A stretch of 64,000 bases of DNA from Collinsella sp. MSK.8.10 (GCF_019041915.1 NZ_JAHPYF010000009.1:1-64000); one strand, 5' to 3'. Numbered from the stretch's first letter, positions 25,009-33,733 are shown. Made by a program: numbers and translations. The notes: generated by a model from the letters alone, not told the origin.

Positions 25009-26788
25009 ACTCGTTGAGTAGCCTTACGGCTTCGGCGGCCATGTTCTCGACCGTCATGCCGTTCTGAGCGAGCAGCTCGTTGGGGTCGTAGCGGTCGGGG
25101 AAGCCCTTGGCGATGCCAAAGGTGCGCGTGCGCACGGGCGTGCAGGCCAGGTAGCACGCCACGCGCTCGCCCCAGCCGCCGTCCAAGATGCCGTCCTCGA
25201 GGGTGACGACAACGCGATGCTTGGCGGCAAGGCTGTCGAGGAACTCGCGGTCGAGCTCAGTTGCATAGCGCGGGTTGACGAGCGTGGCCTCGATGCCGTA
25301 CTCGGCAGTCAGACGGTTTGCCACGCGCTCGCCCAGCTCAAAGAAATCGCCGAGCGCGAGCACGGCAACGTCGCGGCCCTGACGCACCACGTTGTAGCGA
25401 ACGGCGCTGTAGTCAGTGTCCTCGGCAGGCGCCAGATCGGGGCGGCTTACCAAGCCAATGCCCGGTACACGGATCGCTACGGGATGCTCGCGGTGGTCGA
25501 GCGACCAACTCAGCATGGACAGGTATTCCTCCATGCAGGCCGGCGCCAAGTAGTGCATGTTGGGAAGTCCGCCCAGCATGGAAATATCAAAGAACGAGAG
25601 GTGCGTCTCGGATGTGGTGCCAAAGATTGATGCACCAAACACCAGGATCGTCGCCGGGGCATCGTTGAGGCACAGGTCGTGCCACAGTTCGTCGTAGGCG
25701 CGCTGCAAAAACGTACCGTACACGCCAAAGACTGGCTTTGCGCCCGAGCGGGCGAGTGCGGTGGCAAAGGTCACGGCGTGTTCCTCGGCGATGCCCACAT
25801 CGACGAACTGTTTGCCGGCGGCAGCGCGAAGCTCGGGTGTAAAGCCCATGATGTAGGGCGTGGCGGCCGTGATGCCCACGACCTGCGGATCGCGCTCGAT
25901 GGCGGCGCTGAGCGCCTCGCCCGTAATGTCGGCATAGGTGCGCGGTGCGGGCTCGCTCGGGTGACCCGGGCAAAGCTTGCGGCCGGTTGCCATATCGAAG
26001 GGACCCACGTGGTGCCAGCGCTCGGGGTCGCTCTGGGCCGGCTCAAAGCCCTTGCCCTTGGCGGTGGAGACGTGCAGCACGATGGGGTGATCGATATCGC
26101 GCAGTTCCTGCAGCGCGTCGACTAGGGCCAACACATCGTTGCCGGCGTCCAGATAGCGGTAGTCGAGCCCCATCGCGCGGAAAACGTTGCGCTCACAGGT
26201 GCCGTTGCTGGCGCGCAGCTCGGCCAGATTGCGATACAGGCCACCGTGGTTCTCGGCGATGGACTGGTCGTTATCGTTGACGATGATGATCAAGTTGCTG
26301 TCGAGATCGGCGGCATTGTTAAAGCCCTCAAACGCCAGACCGCCCGAAAGCGAGCCGTCGCCAATGATGGTGATTACGTTGTACGTATCGCCCGCCAGGT
26401 CACGAGCGTGCGCCAGGCCGCAGCCCAGGCTCACCGACGTGGAGGTGTGGCCCATGGCAAACAGGTCGTGCTCGGACTCGTCGGGATTGGCAAAGCCAGA
26501 AGCCTCACCATAACGCTCCGGATCGATATAAGTGTACGCGCGCCCAGTCAGCGCCTTGTGGGCGTAGGTCTGGTGCGAAACGTCAAAGACAATCTTGTCG
26601 ATGGGGGAGTTAAACACGCGATGAAGCGCAACCGTAAGCTCAACGACGCCCAGGTTGGGGGCAACGTGCCCGCCGACGGCGGCGGAGCTTTCGAGGATTG
26701 CCTGACGGATCTCGCCGCAGAGCAGCGGAAGCTCGGCGCGGTCGAGAGCCTTGACGTCCTCGGGCGTTGTCGTTTGCGTAAGCAGCAT
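25007..26788 (-). CDS. 1-deoxy-D-xylulose-5-phosphate synthase-like thiamine diphosphate enzyme
   Basis: A 593-residue protein, somewhat shorter than the usual 620-640. Thiamine-binding features of DXS are present: VSHQTYAHK, GDGSLSGGLAFEGFNNA and the catalytic Glu in VGIAEEHAVTF. However, the DRAG..GADG..TH segment of canonical DXS reads FGASIFGTTSETH, and the YPRG segment reads VPGIG. The arginines that bind glyceraldehyde phosphate in canonical enzymes appear absent. It may still make deoxyxylulose 5-phosphate for isoprenoids and thiamine, or act on another substrate. Monocistronic. Confidence 0.8.
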   Translation of the reverse strand: MLLTQTTTPEDVKALDRAELPLLCGEIRQAILESSAAVGGHVAPNLGVVELTVALHRVFNSPIDKIVFDVSHQTYAHKALTGRAYTYIDPERYGEASGFANPDESEHDLFAMGHTSTSVSLGCGLAHARDLAGDTYNVITIIGDGSLSGGLAFEGFNNAADLDSNLIIIVNDNDQSIAENHGGLYRNLAELRASNGTCERNVFRAMGLDYRYLDAGNDVLALVDALQELRDIDHPIVLHVSTAKGKGFEPAQSDPERWHHVGPFDMATGRKLCPGHPSEPAPRTYADITGEALSAAIERDPQVVGITAATPYIMGFTPELRAAAGKQFVDVGIAEEHAVTFATALARSGAKPVFGVYGTFLQRAYDELWHDLCLNDAPATILVFGASIFGTTSETHLSFFDISMLGGLPNMHYLAPACMEEYLSMLSWSLDHREHPVAIRVPGIGLVSRPDLAPAEDTDYSAVRYNVVRQGRDVAVLALGDFFELGERVANRLTAEYGIEATLVNPRYATELDREFLDSLAAKHRVVVTLEDGILDGGWGERVACYLACTPVRTRTFGIAKGFPDRYDPNELLAQNGMTVENMAAEAVRLLNE

Positions 26789-27016
26789 CGTTGTGGGTTA
26801 CTCCATGCGAATCGAGCGCCGGCGCTCCCTCGGCCGGCACAATTGCACAAAACAGTCTCGCACATTTTGGCGTTTGATATGTGACGGCGGCGCGGTAATT
26901 CGCCAACTGGTGGGGCAAAACGTTTTGTCCGATGCCATACTGATAAGTTCCATGATGATTTTATTCATTGCGTGCAGGCTGTGGCTTGTCGCCGAGCGCC
27001 GCCGGAAGGAGGCCGC

Positions 27017-27553
27017 ATGTCCGATACCGTTCGTGCCGAGAAAATCGCGTGCGAAGTAGACCATGCTGCCCGTCAACTGGCACAGGCGGGCCGTCTGGAC
27101 CTGACGCGCGAGTTTATCCAACATGGCGATGTGACGGTGTATACGCATGTGACCTCGGTGGCGCGGGCAAGTCTGTCCTTTGCCGAGCGCCTGGGCCGCG
27201 TCGGTATCTCCGTCGACCGCTTGTCGCTGCTGCGCGGGGCCCTGCTGCATGATTACTTTCTCTATGACTGGCACGATCCCGACCCAAGCCATCGACTGCA
27301 TGGCTTTCGTCACCCGTTTTTTGCCCTGGCGCGTGCGGAGGAAGATTTTGAGCTGACGTCGCGCGAGCGGAATATTATCGTGCGCCATATGTTTCCGCTG
27401 GTGCCGGTGCCGCCGACGTGTCGTGAGGCTTGGATTGTGTGCCTGGCAGATAAATGGTGCGCGCTGCGTGAGACGGTCGCCGGCTGTCTGCGGCGCAAGG
27501 ACGAGGCGGACGATGACGTGAGCAGCGAATCGAGCGAAAAGAGGAGAGGGTAG
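27017..27553 (+). CDS. HD-domain phosphohydrolase
   Basis: A 178-residue protein with an HD-type metal-binding domain: His in YTHVTSVARAS, HD in LLRGALLHDYFLYDWH, then RHPFFALARAEEDFEL and IVRHMFPL. This is the small stand-alone form found in Clostridia and Coriobacteria, likely acting on a phosphorylated nucleotide or small molecule. AAGGAGG at 27006-27012 fixes the ATG at 27017. It sits 3 bp from the next gene, forming a two-gene operon. Confidence 0.82.
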   Translation: MSDTVRAEKIACEVDHAARQLAQAGRLDLTREFIQHGDVTVYTHVTSVARASLSFAERLGRVGISVDRLSLLRGALLHDYFLYDWHDPDPSHRLHGFRHPFFALARAEEDFELTSRERNIIVRHMFPLVPVPPTCREAWIVCLADKWCALRETVAGCLRRKDEADDDVSSESSEKRRG

Positions 27554-27556
27554 ACG

Positions 27557-28576
27557 GTGGAAACCGCGATTGATATGGCTTTTGGCGGCGCGACGCTTGC
27601 CGCCTGCCCACTCTCGGCACTGGTGCTCTCGTTTGCCTTTTACGGGTTTTGCGGCTGGGCGTGGGAGTCGACGGTTTGCGCCATGCTCAATCACGGACGA
27701 TTTGCCAACAGTGGCTTTTTGCTGGGGCCGTGTTGCCCTATCTATGGTGTGGGCGGCATAGCCTGCTGGTTGCTGTTGCGCGGAATTCCGGATGCCTCGA
27801 GCCAGTTTGTCGCTGCAGCGCTCGTATGCAGCGTGATTGAATATAGCGTGGGCCTTCTATTGGAAAAAACAACAGGCGCGCGCTTTTGGGATTACTCGCA
27901 CCTGCCGTTTAATTTGCATGGACGCGTCTGTCTGTACTGGGCTTGCGCGTTTGGCTTGGGTGCGTTGTGCATTTGCCGTTTAGTGGAGCCGGCATTGCTG
28001 GGGCTGCTTGGCCATCTGCCGGTGCTGATTGTGCGGCTGTCCGCCTTTATCGTCGCGGTCGCGATGATGGTCGACGCGGTGTGCTCTTTGGCCAGCTGGC
28101 GCCGCCTGTCCGATCAGCTTGAGCGTGTGCGCGCCGACCTTGCCGATCGCATCAATGAGTCGCTTGCCGATGCCTCCGACTCCATGCTCGAACGCATTCC
28201 CGATTCGACGATTGACTCGGTGGCGCAGACGCACATCCGTAGCCGTGCCGTTAACGCGTGGCTGGCCGAGCTGGGTGACGCCGCGCTCGATGCTCTGCGC
28301 GAGAAGGCTTCGATGCCGACGTTTATCTCGGATGGTGCTCGCGGCCTGGCGCTCGCTGCCCGCCGCGTGGCCGATGCCGCGCCGAGCATGCCGCGTCCGT
28401 CGCTCAGTCGTCGCCTTGCCGGCAAGCGCATGAGCCGTCCGGTGCCGAGCGTGTCACTCAGCCGCCGCGACCTGCGCTTCTTTAACGCCTTCCCGCGTCT
28501 GCGCATCAATCGCTACGAGGGCGTCATCCGAGCTACCGACCTCCGCGACCGAGCCCGCGAGCTGTTCCGGCGCTAG
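27557..28576 (+). CDS. PF06541-family (ABC-type IV-like) membrane protein
   Basis: A 339-residue protein with about four to five N-terminal transmembrane helices (about 15-175) and a cytoplasmic helical C-terminus rich in Arg and Ala. The opening FYGFCGWAWEST and NSGFLLGPCCPIYGVG are hallmarks of the 'putative ABC-transporter type IV' family (YteJ/CmpB-like), which has no proven function. The GTG start follows the HD gene stop by 3 bp and uses GGAGAGGG as ribosome binding site. Confidence 0.82.
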   Translation: METAIDMAFGGATLAACPLSALVLSFAFYGFCGWAWESTVCAMLNHGRFANSGFLLGPCCPIYGVGGIACWLLLRGIPDASSQFVAAALVCSVIEYSVGLLLEKTTGARFWDYSHLPFNLHGRVCLYWACAFGLGALCICRLVEPALLGLLGHLPVLIVRLSAFIVAVAMMVDAVCSLASWRRLSDQLERVRADLADRINESLADASDSMLERIPDSTIDSVAQTHIRSRAVNAWLAELGDAALDALREKASMPTFISDGARGLALAARRVADAAPSMPRPSLSRRLAGKRMSRPVPSVSLSRRDLRFFNAFPRLRINRYEGVIRATDLRDRARELFRR

Positions 28577-28612
28577 CCAGAGCGGGGCCAAGCGCGCCCT
28601 TCTCGTTTGCAC

Positions 28613-28717
28613 GTTTCCCGTTCGTTTCGCGCCCGTTGCCGCGCCGTTTCCAAGATTGCGGCACCGTTTCCATTCGACAACGCGGCGTTTAACAACGCCG
28701 TATCTGGTCTACACCAG
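28613..28717 (+). promoter_or_regulatory. Candidate nitrogen-control region upstream of the ammonium transporter
   Basis: GTTTC or GTTTA elements begin at 28613, 28624, 28646, 28666 and 28687, spaced 11, 22, 20 and 21 bp, roughly whole helical turns. They are followed by the perfect inverted repeat CGGCGTT-TAAC-AACGCCG (28683-28700) and by CTGGT-CTAC-ACCAG (28704-28717). The regulator is not identified. Confidence 0.4.
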
Positions 28718-28774
28718 TTACCCCTCGGCCGCATTATGGGCGCCGACAACGTTCATGCGACCAAGGGGGAGCGA

Positions 28775-30052
28775 ATGTACGATACGGGATCGACAACGTT
28801 TATGCTCATCTGCACCATGCTCGTGTTTTTAATGACACCGGGTCTGGCGTTTTTCTATGGCGGCCTGTCCAGGCGCAAAAATGTCATCAACACCATGCTT
28901 ATGTGCTTTGGCGCCATTGGCCTGGTTGGTGTGCTGTGGATTGTTGCCGGCTGGTCGCTGGCCTACGGCGGCGACGGTTCCAGCCCGTTTATTGGAGGCC
29001 TTGACCAGCTGCTGTGCCTGCCGGTGCTCAACCAAGTGCTACAGGCGGCCGAGGGCAATGCCGCGGACGGTGCCGTCTACCCTCAGATTATCAACATCGC
29101 CTTCCAGATGGCATTTGCCATGATTACGGCCGCCATCGTCACGGGCAGCCTGGCCGGTCGCGTTAAGTTTGGTGCCATGACGGCCTTCCTGGGCATTTGG
29201 CTGCTCGTGGTCTATGCGCCGCTCGCCCACATGGTTTGGGGCGGCGATGGCTCCTTGATCGGCGACATTATCGGCGCGCTCGACTTTGCCGGTGGCGACG
29301 TGGTGCACATCTCGTCCGGTCTTACGGGCCTGATTCTCTGCTTAATGCTCGGCCGTCGTCGCGGCTTTGGCATGGTGAGCTATCGTCCGCATAACGTACC
29401 GTTTGTGGCGCTGGGCGCCGGCCTGCTTTGGTTTGGCTGGTTTGGCTTTAACGGCGGCAGCGAGTTTAAGGCCGACGCCGTGGCGGCACTCGCCATCCTC
29501 AACACCGTGACGGCCAGCGCGGCAGGCATGGTCTCGTGGCTTGCCGTCGAGCGCGTGCACACTGGTCGTCCCACACTGGTGGGCGCCAGCACCGGTCTGG
29601 TCGCGGGCCTCGTGGTGGTCACGCCGGGCGCGGGCTTTGTCGAGCCGTGGGCGGCGCTGGTCATGGGCTTGATCGTATCGCCCGTCTGCTACCTGGCCAT
29701 CAGCCATCTTAAGACCAAGTTTGGCTACGACGACGCGCTCGACGCGTTTGGCTGCCACGGCATTGGCGGCATCTTGGGTGGCGTGCTCACAGGCCTGTTC
29801 TGCGTGCCGGAGCTCTCGTGGACCGGTAAGGGTGGCCTGTTCTACACGGGCGACATGTCGCTGCTCGTCTCGCAGATTCTGGGCATTGTGGTGACGGTCG
29901 TCATCGTGATGGTGCTCGACTTGGTGATCGCTGCGGTGGTCAAGGCGCTGTTCCACGGCAGCCTGCGCGTGGACGAAGCTGACGAGGCGCTGGGCTTGGA
30001 TGCGAGTCAACACGGCGAGAGCGCCTATCCTTCTTTCTCCGGACTCGATTAG
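28775..30052 (+). CDS. amtB: Ammonium transporter
   Basis: A 425-residue Amt/Rh channel that imports ammonium. Eleven membrane helices are apparent. Family motifs include FFYGGLSRRKNVINTML, FAGGDVVHISSGLTGL and FGCHGIGGILGG, whose histidine belongs to the pore. A GTG-rich longer frame begins at 28607, but CCAAGGGGGAGCG before ATG 28775 and the missing N-terminal homology upstream favour this start. The PII gene follows in the same direction, as is usual for amtB-glnK pairs. Confidence 0.93.
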   Translation: MYDTGSTTFMLICTMLVFLMTPGLAFFYGGLSRRKNVINTMLMCFGAIGLVGVLWIVAGWSLAYGGDGSSPFIGGLDQLLCLPVLNQVLQAAEGNAADGAVYPQIINIAFQMAFAMITAAIVTGSLAGRVKFGAMTAFLGIWLLVVYAPLAHMVWGGDGSLIGDIIGALDFAGGDVVHISSGLTGLILCLMLGRRRGFGMVSYRPHNVPFVALGAGLLWFGWFGFNGGSEFKADAVAALAILNTVTASAAGMVSWLAVERVHTGRPTLVGASTGLVAGLVVVTPGAGFVEPWAALVMGLIVSPVCYLAISHLKTKFGYDDALDAFGCHGIGGILGGVLTGLFCVPELSWTGKGGLFYTGDMSLLVSQILGIVVTVVIVMVLDLVIAAVVKALFHGSLRVDEADEALGLDASQHGESAYPSFSGLD

Positions 30053-30056
30053 CAGC

Positions 30057-30149
30057 TTCCCCAAGCACCGCACCTTGCCGTTCAATCGTCGCTCACGTAC
30101 TTAAGTACGCTTCGCTCCTCTTTCACGGCAATCTGCGGCACTTGGGAAA
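30057..30149. repeat. Palindrome with GTACTTAAGTAC core
   Basis: Arms at 30057-30081 and 30125-30149 (TTCCCCAAG..CCGCA..TTGCCGT and near-complement) flank a 43-base loop centred on the perfect palindrome GTACTTAAGTAC (30097-30108). A partial third copy of the arm, TGCGGCACCTGGAAAACC, occurs at about 30196-30213. It starts four bases after the amtB stop codon. Confidence 0.75.
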
Positions 30150-30264
30150 CCTGCTAAGACCAGTCAGTTGAACTTATTGATCTCTGAGGTTGGTTTGCGG
30201 CACCTGGAAAACCCGTGCCATGTGAAGGACAATTCATTTCTTTTATTGAAGAGAGGAATTCACT

Positions 30265-30603
30265 ATGAAGAAAATTACGGCTATCGTGCGCCAGGAGAAG
30301 CTTGAGGTTCTTAAAGACGCGCTGTTTGCTGCCGATGTTCGCGGTATGACTATCAACCAGGTGCAGGGCTGCGGCTCACAGCATGGCTGGAAGGAATACG
30401 TGCGCGGCAACGAACTGCTCGTCAATACCATCCCCAAGGTGCAGTTCACCCTCATCTGCGCTGATGAGCACGTTGACGGAATTGTCGACATCATCTGCAA
30501 TGCCGCCCGCACCGGTGCCGTCGGCGACGGCAAGATTTGGGTCGAGCCGGTCGAAGAAGTCATCCGCATTCGCACCGGCGAACACGGCCCGGCCGCGGTG
30601 TAG
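30265..30603 (+). CDS. glnK: PII-type nitrogen regulator
   Basis: A 112-residue trimeric signal protein that senses 2-oxoglutarate and ATP/ADP and gates the ammonium channel encoded upstream. The N-terminal MKKITAIVRQEKLEVLKDAL and the C-terminal ARTGAVGDGKIWVEPVE are canonical. In the T-loop the position of Tyr51 is Leu (RGNELLVNTIPKV), so uridylylation or adenylylation at that tyrosine is impossible. The gene follows amtB, separated by a palindromic element. Confidence 0.93.
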   Translation: MKKITAIVRQEKLEVLKDALFAADVRGMTINQVQGCGSQHGWKEYVRGNELLVNTIPKVQFTLICADEHVDGIVDIICNAARTGAVGDGKIWVEPVEEVIRIRTGEHGPAAV

Positions 30604-30677
30604 AATCGACCGTCTGCCATCCGCAACGTTAAAATGCTGCAATGAGGCACAAGACTTGCGTTGCGGATGGGCGGATT

Positions 30678-31340
30678 ATGGGTCGCAATAAATATCCCGA
30701 GGAGACGGTCGCGAAGATTCTCGACGCGGCACTGGAGCTATTCTGCGCACATGGTTATGAGGGGACGAGTATTCAAGATATCGTTGACCGTCTCGACGGC
30801 ATGACCAAGGGCGCTGTCTATCATCACTTCAAGAGCAAAGAAGAGATTTTCAACGCCGCGTTTGATCGGGCGATGACTCCGATTGTTGAGCACCGCCGCT
30901 CGATGCTTGGCGTCGGTAATATGACCGGAGCCCAAAAGCTCAGGCGGCTGTACGCGCCCGAGTCCGTCGTTCCGCAAATTGAACTATGGGCACGCATACA
31001 TCCTGCGGCAGATCCGGTAAAAAGCTCGCGTCTACTGGCGATGCAGTACCAGGGCTCGTTTAACGAGTCTGCCGATGGCTATCTTTTGCCGGTGATCGAG
31101 GAGGGCATCGCCGACGGCTCCATTGCGTGCGAATGCCCGCGCGAAGCGGCGGAGGCCGTATCGTTGTTGGCGAATCTTTGGCTGCTGCCATTGTTCCGTC
31201 CGCTCGAGCCCAAGGAGCGAATGCTCGCTCGCGCACAATGTTTGGCGCAGATGGCGGCCGCGGTGGGGCTCGATTTGGGTAATGAAGTGCTTCAGACAAC
31301 GGCGCAGATTTGGGACGTATGGGACCGCGCCGGGTGGTAA
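30678..31340 (+). CDS. TetR family transcriptional regulator
   Basis: A 220-residue repressor with an N-terminal helix-turn-helix (ILDAALELFCAHGYEGTSI.DIVDRL, GAVYHHFKSKEEIF). The C-terminal domain is of the ligand-binding type. The longer frame from 30642 lacks a ribosome binding site; ATG 30678 fits family N-termini. It is followed by a small terminator and the MFS transporter gene, with two palindromes that could be its operators (31346-31358 and 31407-31427). Confidence 0.88.
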   Translation: MGRNKYPEETVAKILDAALELFCAHGYEGTSIQDIVDRLDGMTKGAVYHHFKSKEEIFNAAFDRAMTPIVEHRRSMLGVGNMTGAQKLRRLYAPESVVPQIELWARIHPAADPVKSSRLLAMQYQGSFNESADGYLLPVIEEGIADGSIACECPREAAEAVSLLANLWLLPLFRPLEPKERMLARAQCLAQMAAAVGLDLGNEVLQTTAQIWDVWDRAGW

Positions 31341-31345
31341 TATAG

Positions 31346-31358
31346 ATACCAACGGTAT
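31346..31358. promoter_or_regulatory. Candidate TetR operator 1
   Basis: The perfect inverted repeat ATACC-AAC-GGTAT lies just after the tetR stop codon and upstream of the transporter gene. It shares the half-site GGTAT with the second palindrome 60 bp downstream. Confidence 0.55.
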
Positions 31359-31368
31359 GTAATAGATT

Positions 31369-31397
31369 TGAGAGGGCAGCTCCGGTTGCCCTTTTCA
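31369..31397 (+). terminator. Weak terminator between tetR and the transporter
   Basis: GGGCA pairs with TGCCC, followed by TTTTC. The short hairpin separates the two transcripts and leaves the second operator as the start of the transporter's own promoter region. Confidence 0.5.
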
Positions 31398-31406
31398 AGT
31401 CGATAA

Positions 31407-31427
31407 ATACATACTAGCGGTATGTAT
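31407..31427. promoter_or_regulatory. Candidate TetR operator 2
   Basis: ATACATAC-TAGCG-GTATGTAT is a perfect 8-bp inverted repeat immediately before the transporter's ribosome binding site. It covers an in-frame ATG at 31422, which argues that translation starts at 31443. Repressor binding here would block transcription. Confidence 0.6.
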
Positions 31428-31442
31428 GGGGGGGGCGGACTT

Positions 31443-32693
31443 ATGGCTGGGCTGAGAGACGTCGGCGTCTCGTTGAAATCAAAAACAGTGCGGTCAATCA
31501 GGCTCGCGGAACTTCTGGTTGCGCAGCTGTGCACGTATTCGATGCTGTCGGCGCTGTGTTTTGCGTATCCACTTTACTTGTTCGATTGCAGTGGATCGTC
31601 AACGTTATATGGCGTCGTCGTGGCGACGGCGTTCATACCCGGCGTACTCGCAACTCCGGTTGGCGGAATCTTGGCGGATAGGGGAAGACATCGCGAGGTC
31701 CTCGTGGCCCTTGGCATTGCTCTGATGACTGCATCGCTGCTGTCTATCCCCATGAAGCGCTCGTTGCCTCTTGCGGTCGTCGTAGTAGCGATACTTTGTG
31801 TTCAATATGGTGTTCAATCGCTGCTGAAGCCAATGCTCCAAATTGAGACGGTGCGTATGGCGAGTGAAGAGAAGGTTGAGCGGGCCACTGCATTGGTTTC
31901 GCAGATGACCATGGTGAGCAATATCTTGGGCCCTGTGGTCGGGACGGCAGTCTATGGGTGCTTTGGCATCGATACTCTTTGCACAACCGCGTCAGTGGCG
32001 TTTGCGATTTCAGCCCTCTTGTTTGGGGTCGCACTCAAGCAAAATGCCTCATCTGAAACGATGGGAGACGGCGCGACTCGCACGACATGCCGAAACGATT
32101 TTCGGGAGTCGATTCGGTATCTGTTGCAAAATGCATCATTGGTCGCTGTGATTTTGCTTGCGGCCGTTTTGAACCTTGCGTTGGTTGGGCTAACGATTGG
32201 CGCTCCCATTATTGTTACAAAGCATCTCGGCATGCAATCGTCCTGCGTTGGGATAGTTGAGGTTGCTATGGGCTTGGGTGGTCTTGCCGGCAGTGGCTTG
32301 GTCGGCATTTGGCCGCATCGCTTTTCTTTCAATGACATATGTCGATATGTTGCGATGATCTGTTTTGGAGTCGCATCGATTATTGTCGCGCAACTGTTCG
32401 GCGCAGATGCATGCGTGTTCACCGTGTTTGCGGTTGGTTCGGCATGGGTCATGGTGTGGGCAAGCATTGCGTCGGTTGAAATCATCGCGTTTGTTCAGCG
32501 GGCAGCGCCGACTGAGCTCTGCGGAAAAGTGCTTTCGGTCGTTTACATGGTCCTTTCCTGCGCAATACCTATCGGCCAATTGACATACGGGGTTGCATAT
32601 GATCGATGGGCACCGGCGATTGTATTCGCAGGCATGTTGGCGGTGCTGACGTTGACGACGGCGCTGTTTTATCGGCTGAAAAGTCGCTCGTAA
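31443..32693 (+). CDS. MFS transporter, probable drug exporter
   Basis: A 416-residue protein with about twelve membrane helices and the MFS loop GGILADRGRHREVL after the second helix. It resembles multidrug exporters of the MFS_3/enterobactin exporter type. It lies directly behind a TetR gene with paired operator-like palindromes, the usual arrangement for an inducible efflux pump. The base composition is visibly less GC-rich than its neighbours, hinting at horizontal acquisition. G-rich sequence at 31428-31436 likely serves as its ribosome binding site. Confidence 0.85.
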   Translation: MAGLRDVGVSLKSKTVRSIRLAELLVAQLCTYSMLSALCFAYPLYLFDCSGSSTLYGVVVATAFIPGVLATPVGGILADRGRHREVLVALGIALMTASLLSIPMKRSLPLAVVVVAILCVQYGVQSLLKPMLQIETVRMASEEKVERATALVSQMTMVSNILGPVVGTAVYGCFGIDTLCTTASVAFAISALLFGVALKQNASSETMGDGATRTTCRNDFRESIRYLLQNASLVAVILLAAVLNLALVGLTIGAPIIVTKHLGMQSSCVGIVEVAMGLGGLAGSGLVGIWPHRFSFNDICRYVAMICFGVASIIVAQLFGADACVFTVFAVGSAWVMVWASIASVEIIAFVQRAAPTELCGKVLSVVYMVLSCAIPIGQLTYGVAYDRWAPAIVFAGMLAVLTLTTALFYRLKSRS

Positions 32694-32820
32694 CGATTGA
32701 TTTAACGCGCTGGGGCACTGTGGCTTTGCGGGAGCGAATGTCCCGGCGCGTTGGAGCGCCCTTGCATGGGCACGCTCGTTCTCGTCTACAATATCGTGCA
32801 GACGAAGGAGAGGCACGCCC

Positions 32821-33678
32821 ATGATCAAGATGTTTGCGAGTGACTTAGACGGAACGCTGCTGAACGCCCTGCATGAGGCGGATGGGACCATCCGTCGTGC
32901 CATTCGTGAGCTGACCGAGGCTGGTCTGCATGTGGTTCCCGCGACCGGGCGCTCGACGTTGCCAATCGGCGAGCATGGCTTCACGGGGCTGGCGCTCGAT
33001 GCCTGCTGCTCTAACGGCTCCATCGTGCGCGACAGCCATGGCGAGGTGCTCAAAACCTGGACCATCGACCCACAAGTTACCGAGGAGCTGCTCAAGGAGT
33101 TTCCGGATATCTGTTTTGACTGTTCCACGCCCGATGGCATGTACTCGAGCGGTTCGTTCGAGATGCATCAGGCGGGCTTTAAAAAGGACAGTCCTATCAA
33201 GCGCATCGTGATGCGCGGCATGCGTGCACGTGGCGGCTATCACGAGGAACAGTATTTCGACCAGTCGATCGGTGACATCCTGCGCCACGATGTGTGCAAG
33301 ATCAACTGCCGTGTGATCTCGTCCGAGCTGGAGCGCGACCTTAAGGCGTACCTTGCCGAGCGCTCGGACCGCGTGGTCAACGCGCCGTTTGACCCGGTGA
33401 TGTTCGAGATCACGGATGTGGCATGCAACAAGGGCGAGAGCGTGGTCTGGCTGGCGGGCTACTACGGCATTGCCGAGGACGAGGTCGCGGTCTACGGCGA
33501 CGGCGGCAATGACATTGTCATGCTCAAACGCTTCCGCCACAGCTACGCGACCAAAAACGCAAGCGATGCAGCTAAGGCCGCCGCGAGCGCGACCATCGGC
33601 AGCTGCATGGTCCATGCTGTCCCCAAACACATGCTTGCCACCATGTACAAGCAAAACTCCCGCACCGTCATCGAATAA
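32821..33678 (+). CDS. HAD-superfamily (Cof-type) phosphatase
   Basis: A 285-residue cytoplasmic hydrolase. Motif I is DLDGTLL (Asp8 nucleophile, Asp10 acid), motif II lies near PATGRST, the lysine is in ACNKGESV, and motif IV is YGDGGNDIVML. Cof-type HADs dephosphorylate sugar phosphates, nucleotides or cofactors; the substrate is not predictable here. A small hairpin of the GGGACAG group follows the stop codon. Confidence 0.88.
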   Translation: MIKMFASDLDGTLLNALHEADGTIRRAIRELTEAGLHVVPATGRSTLPIGEHGFTGLALDACCSNGSIVRDSHGEVLKTWTIDPQVTEELLKEFPDICFDCSTPDGMYSSGSFEMHQAGFKKDSPIKRIVMRGMRARGGYHEEQYFDQSIGDILRHDVCKINCRVISSELERDLKAYLAERSDRVVNAPFDPVMFEITDVACNKGESVVWLAGYYGIAEDEVAVYGDGGNDIVMLKRFRHSYATKNASDAAKAAASATIGSCMVHAVPKHMLATMYKQNSRTVIE

Positions 33679-33707
33679 TGTGACAAAGGGACAGCCCCTT
33701 TGCCACA
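33679..33707 (+). repeat. GGGACAG-loop hairpin (variant C)
   Basis: TGTGACAAAGG pairs with CCTTTGCCACA (one mismatch) around GACAGCC, so the GGGACAG core spans the stem-loop junction. It begins at the stop codon of the HAD gene and lies in the same position relative to its gene as copies B1, B2 and A6. Confidence 0.75.
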
Positions 33708-33733
33708 ATCTAAATATTGCCTTTACGTGTTGA

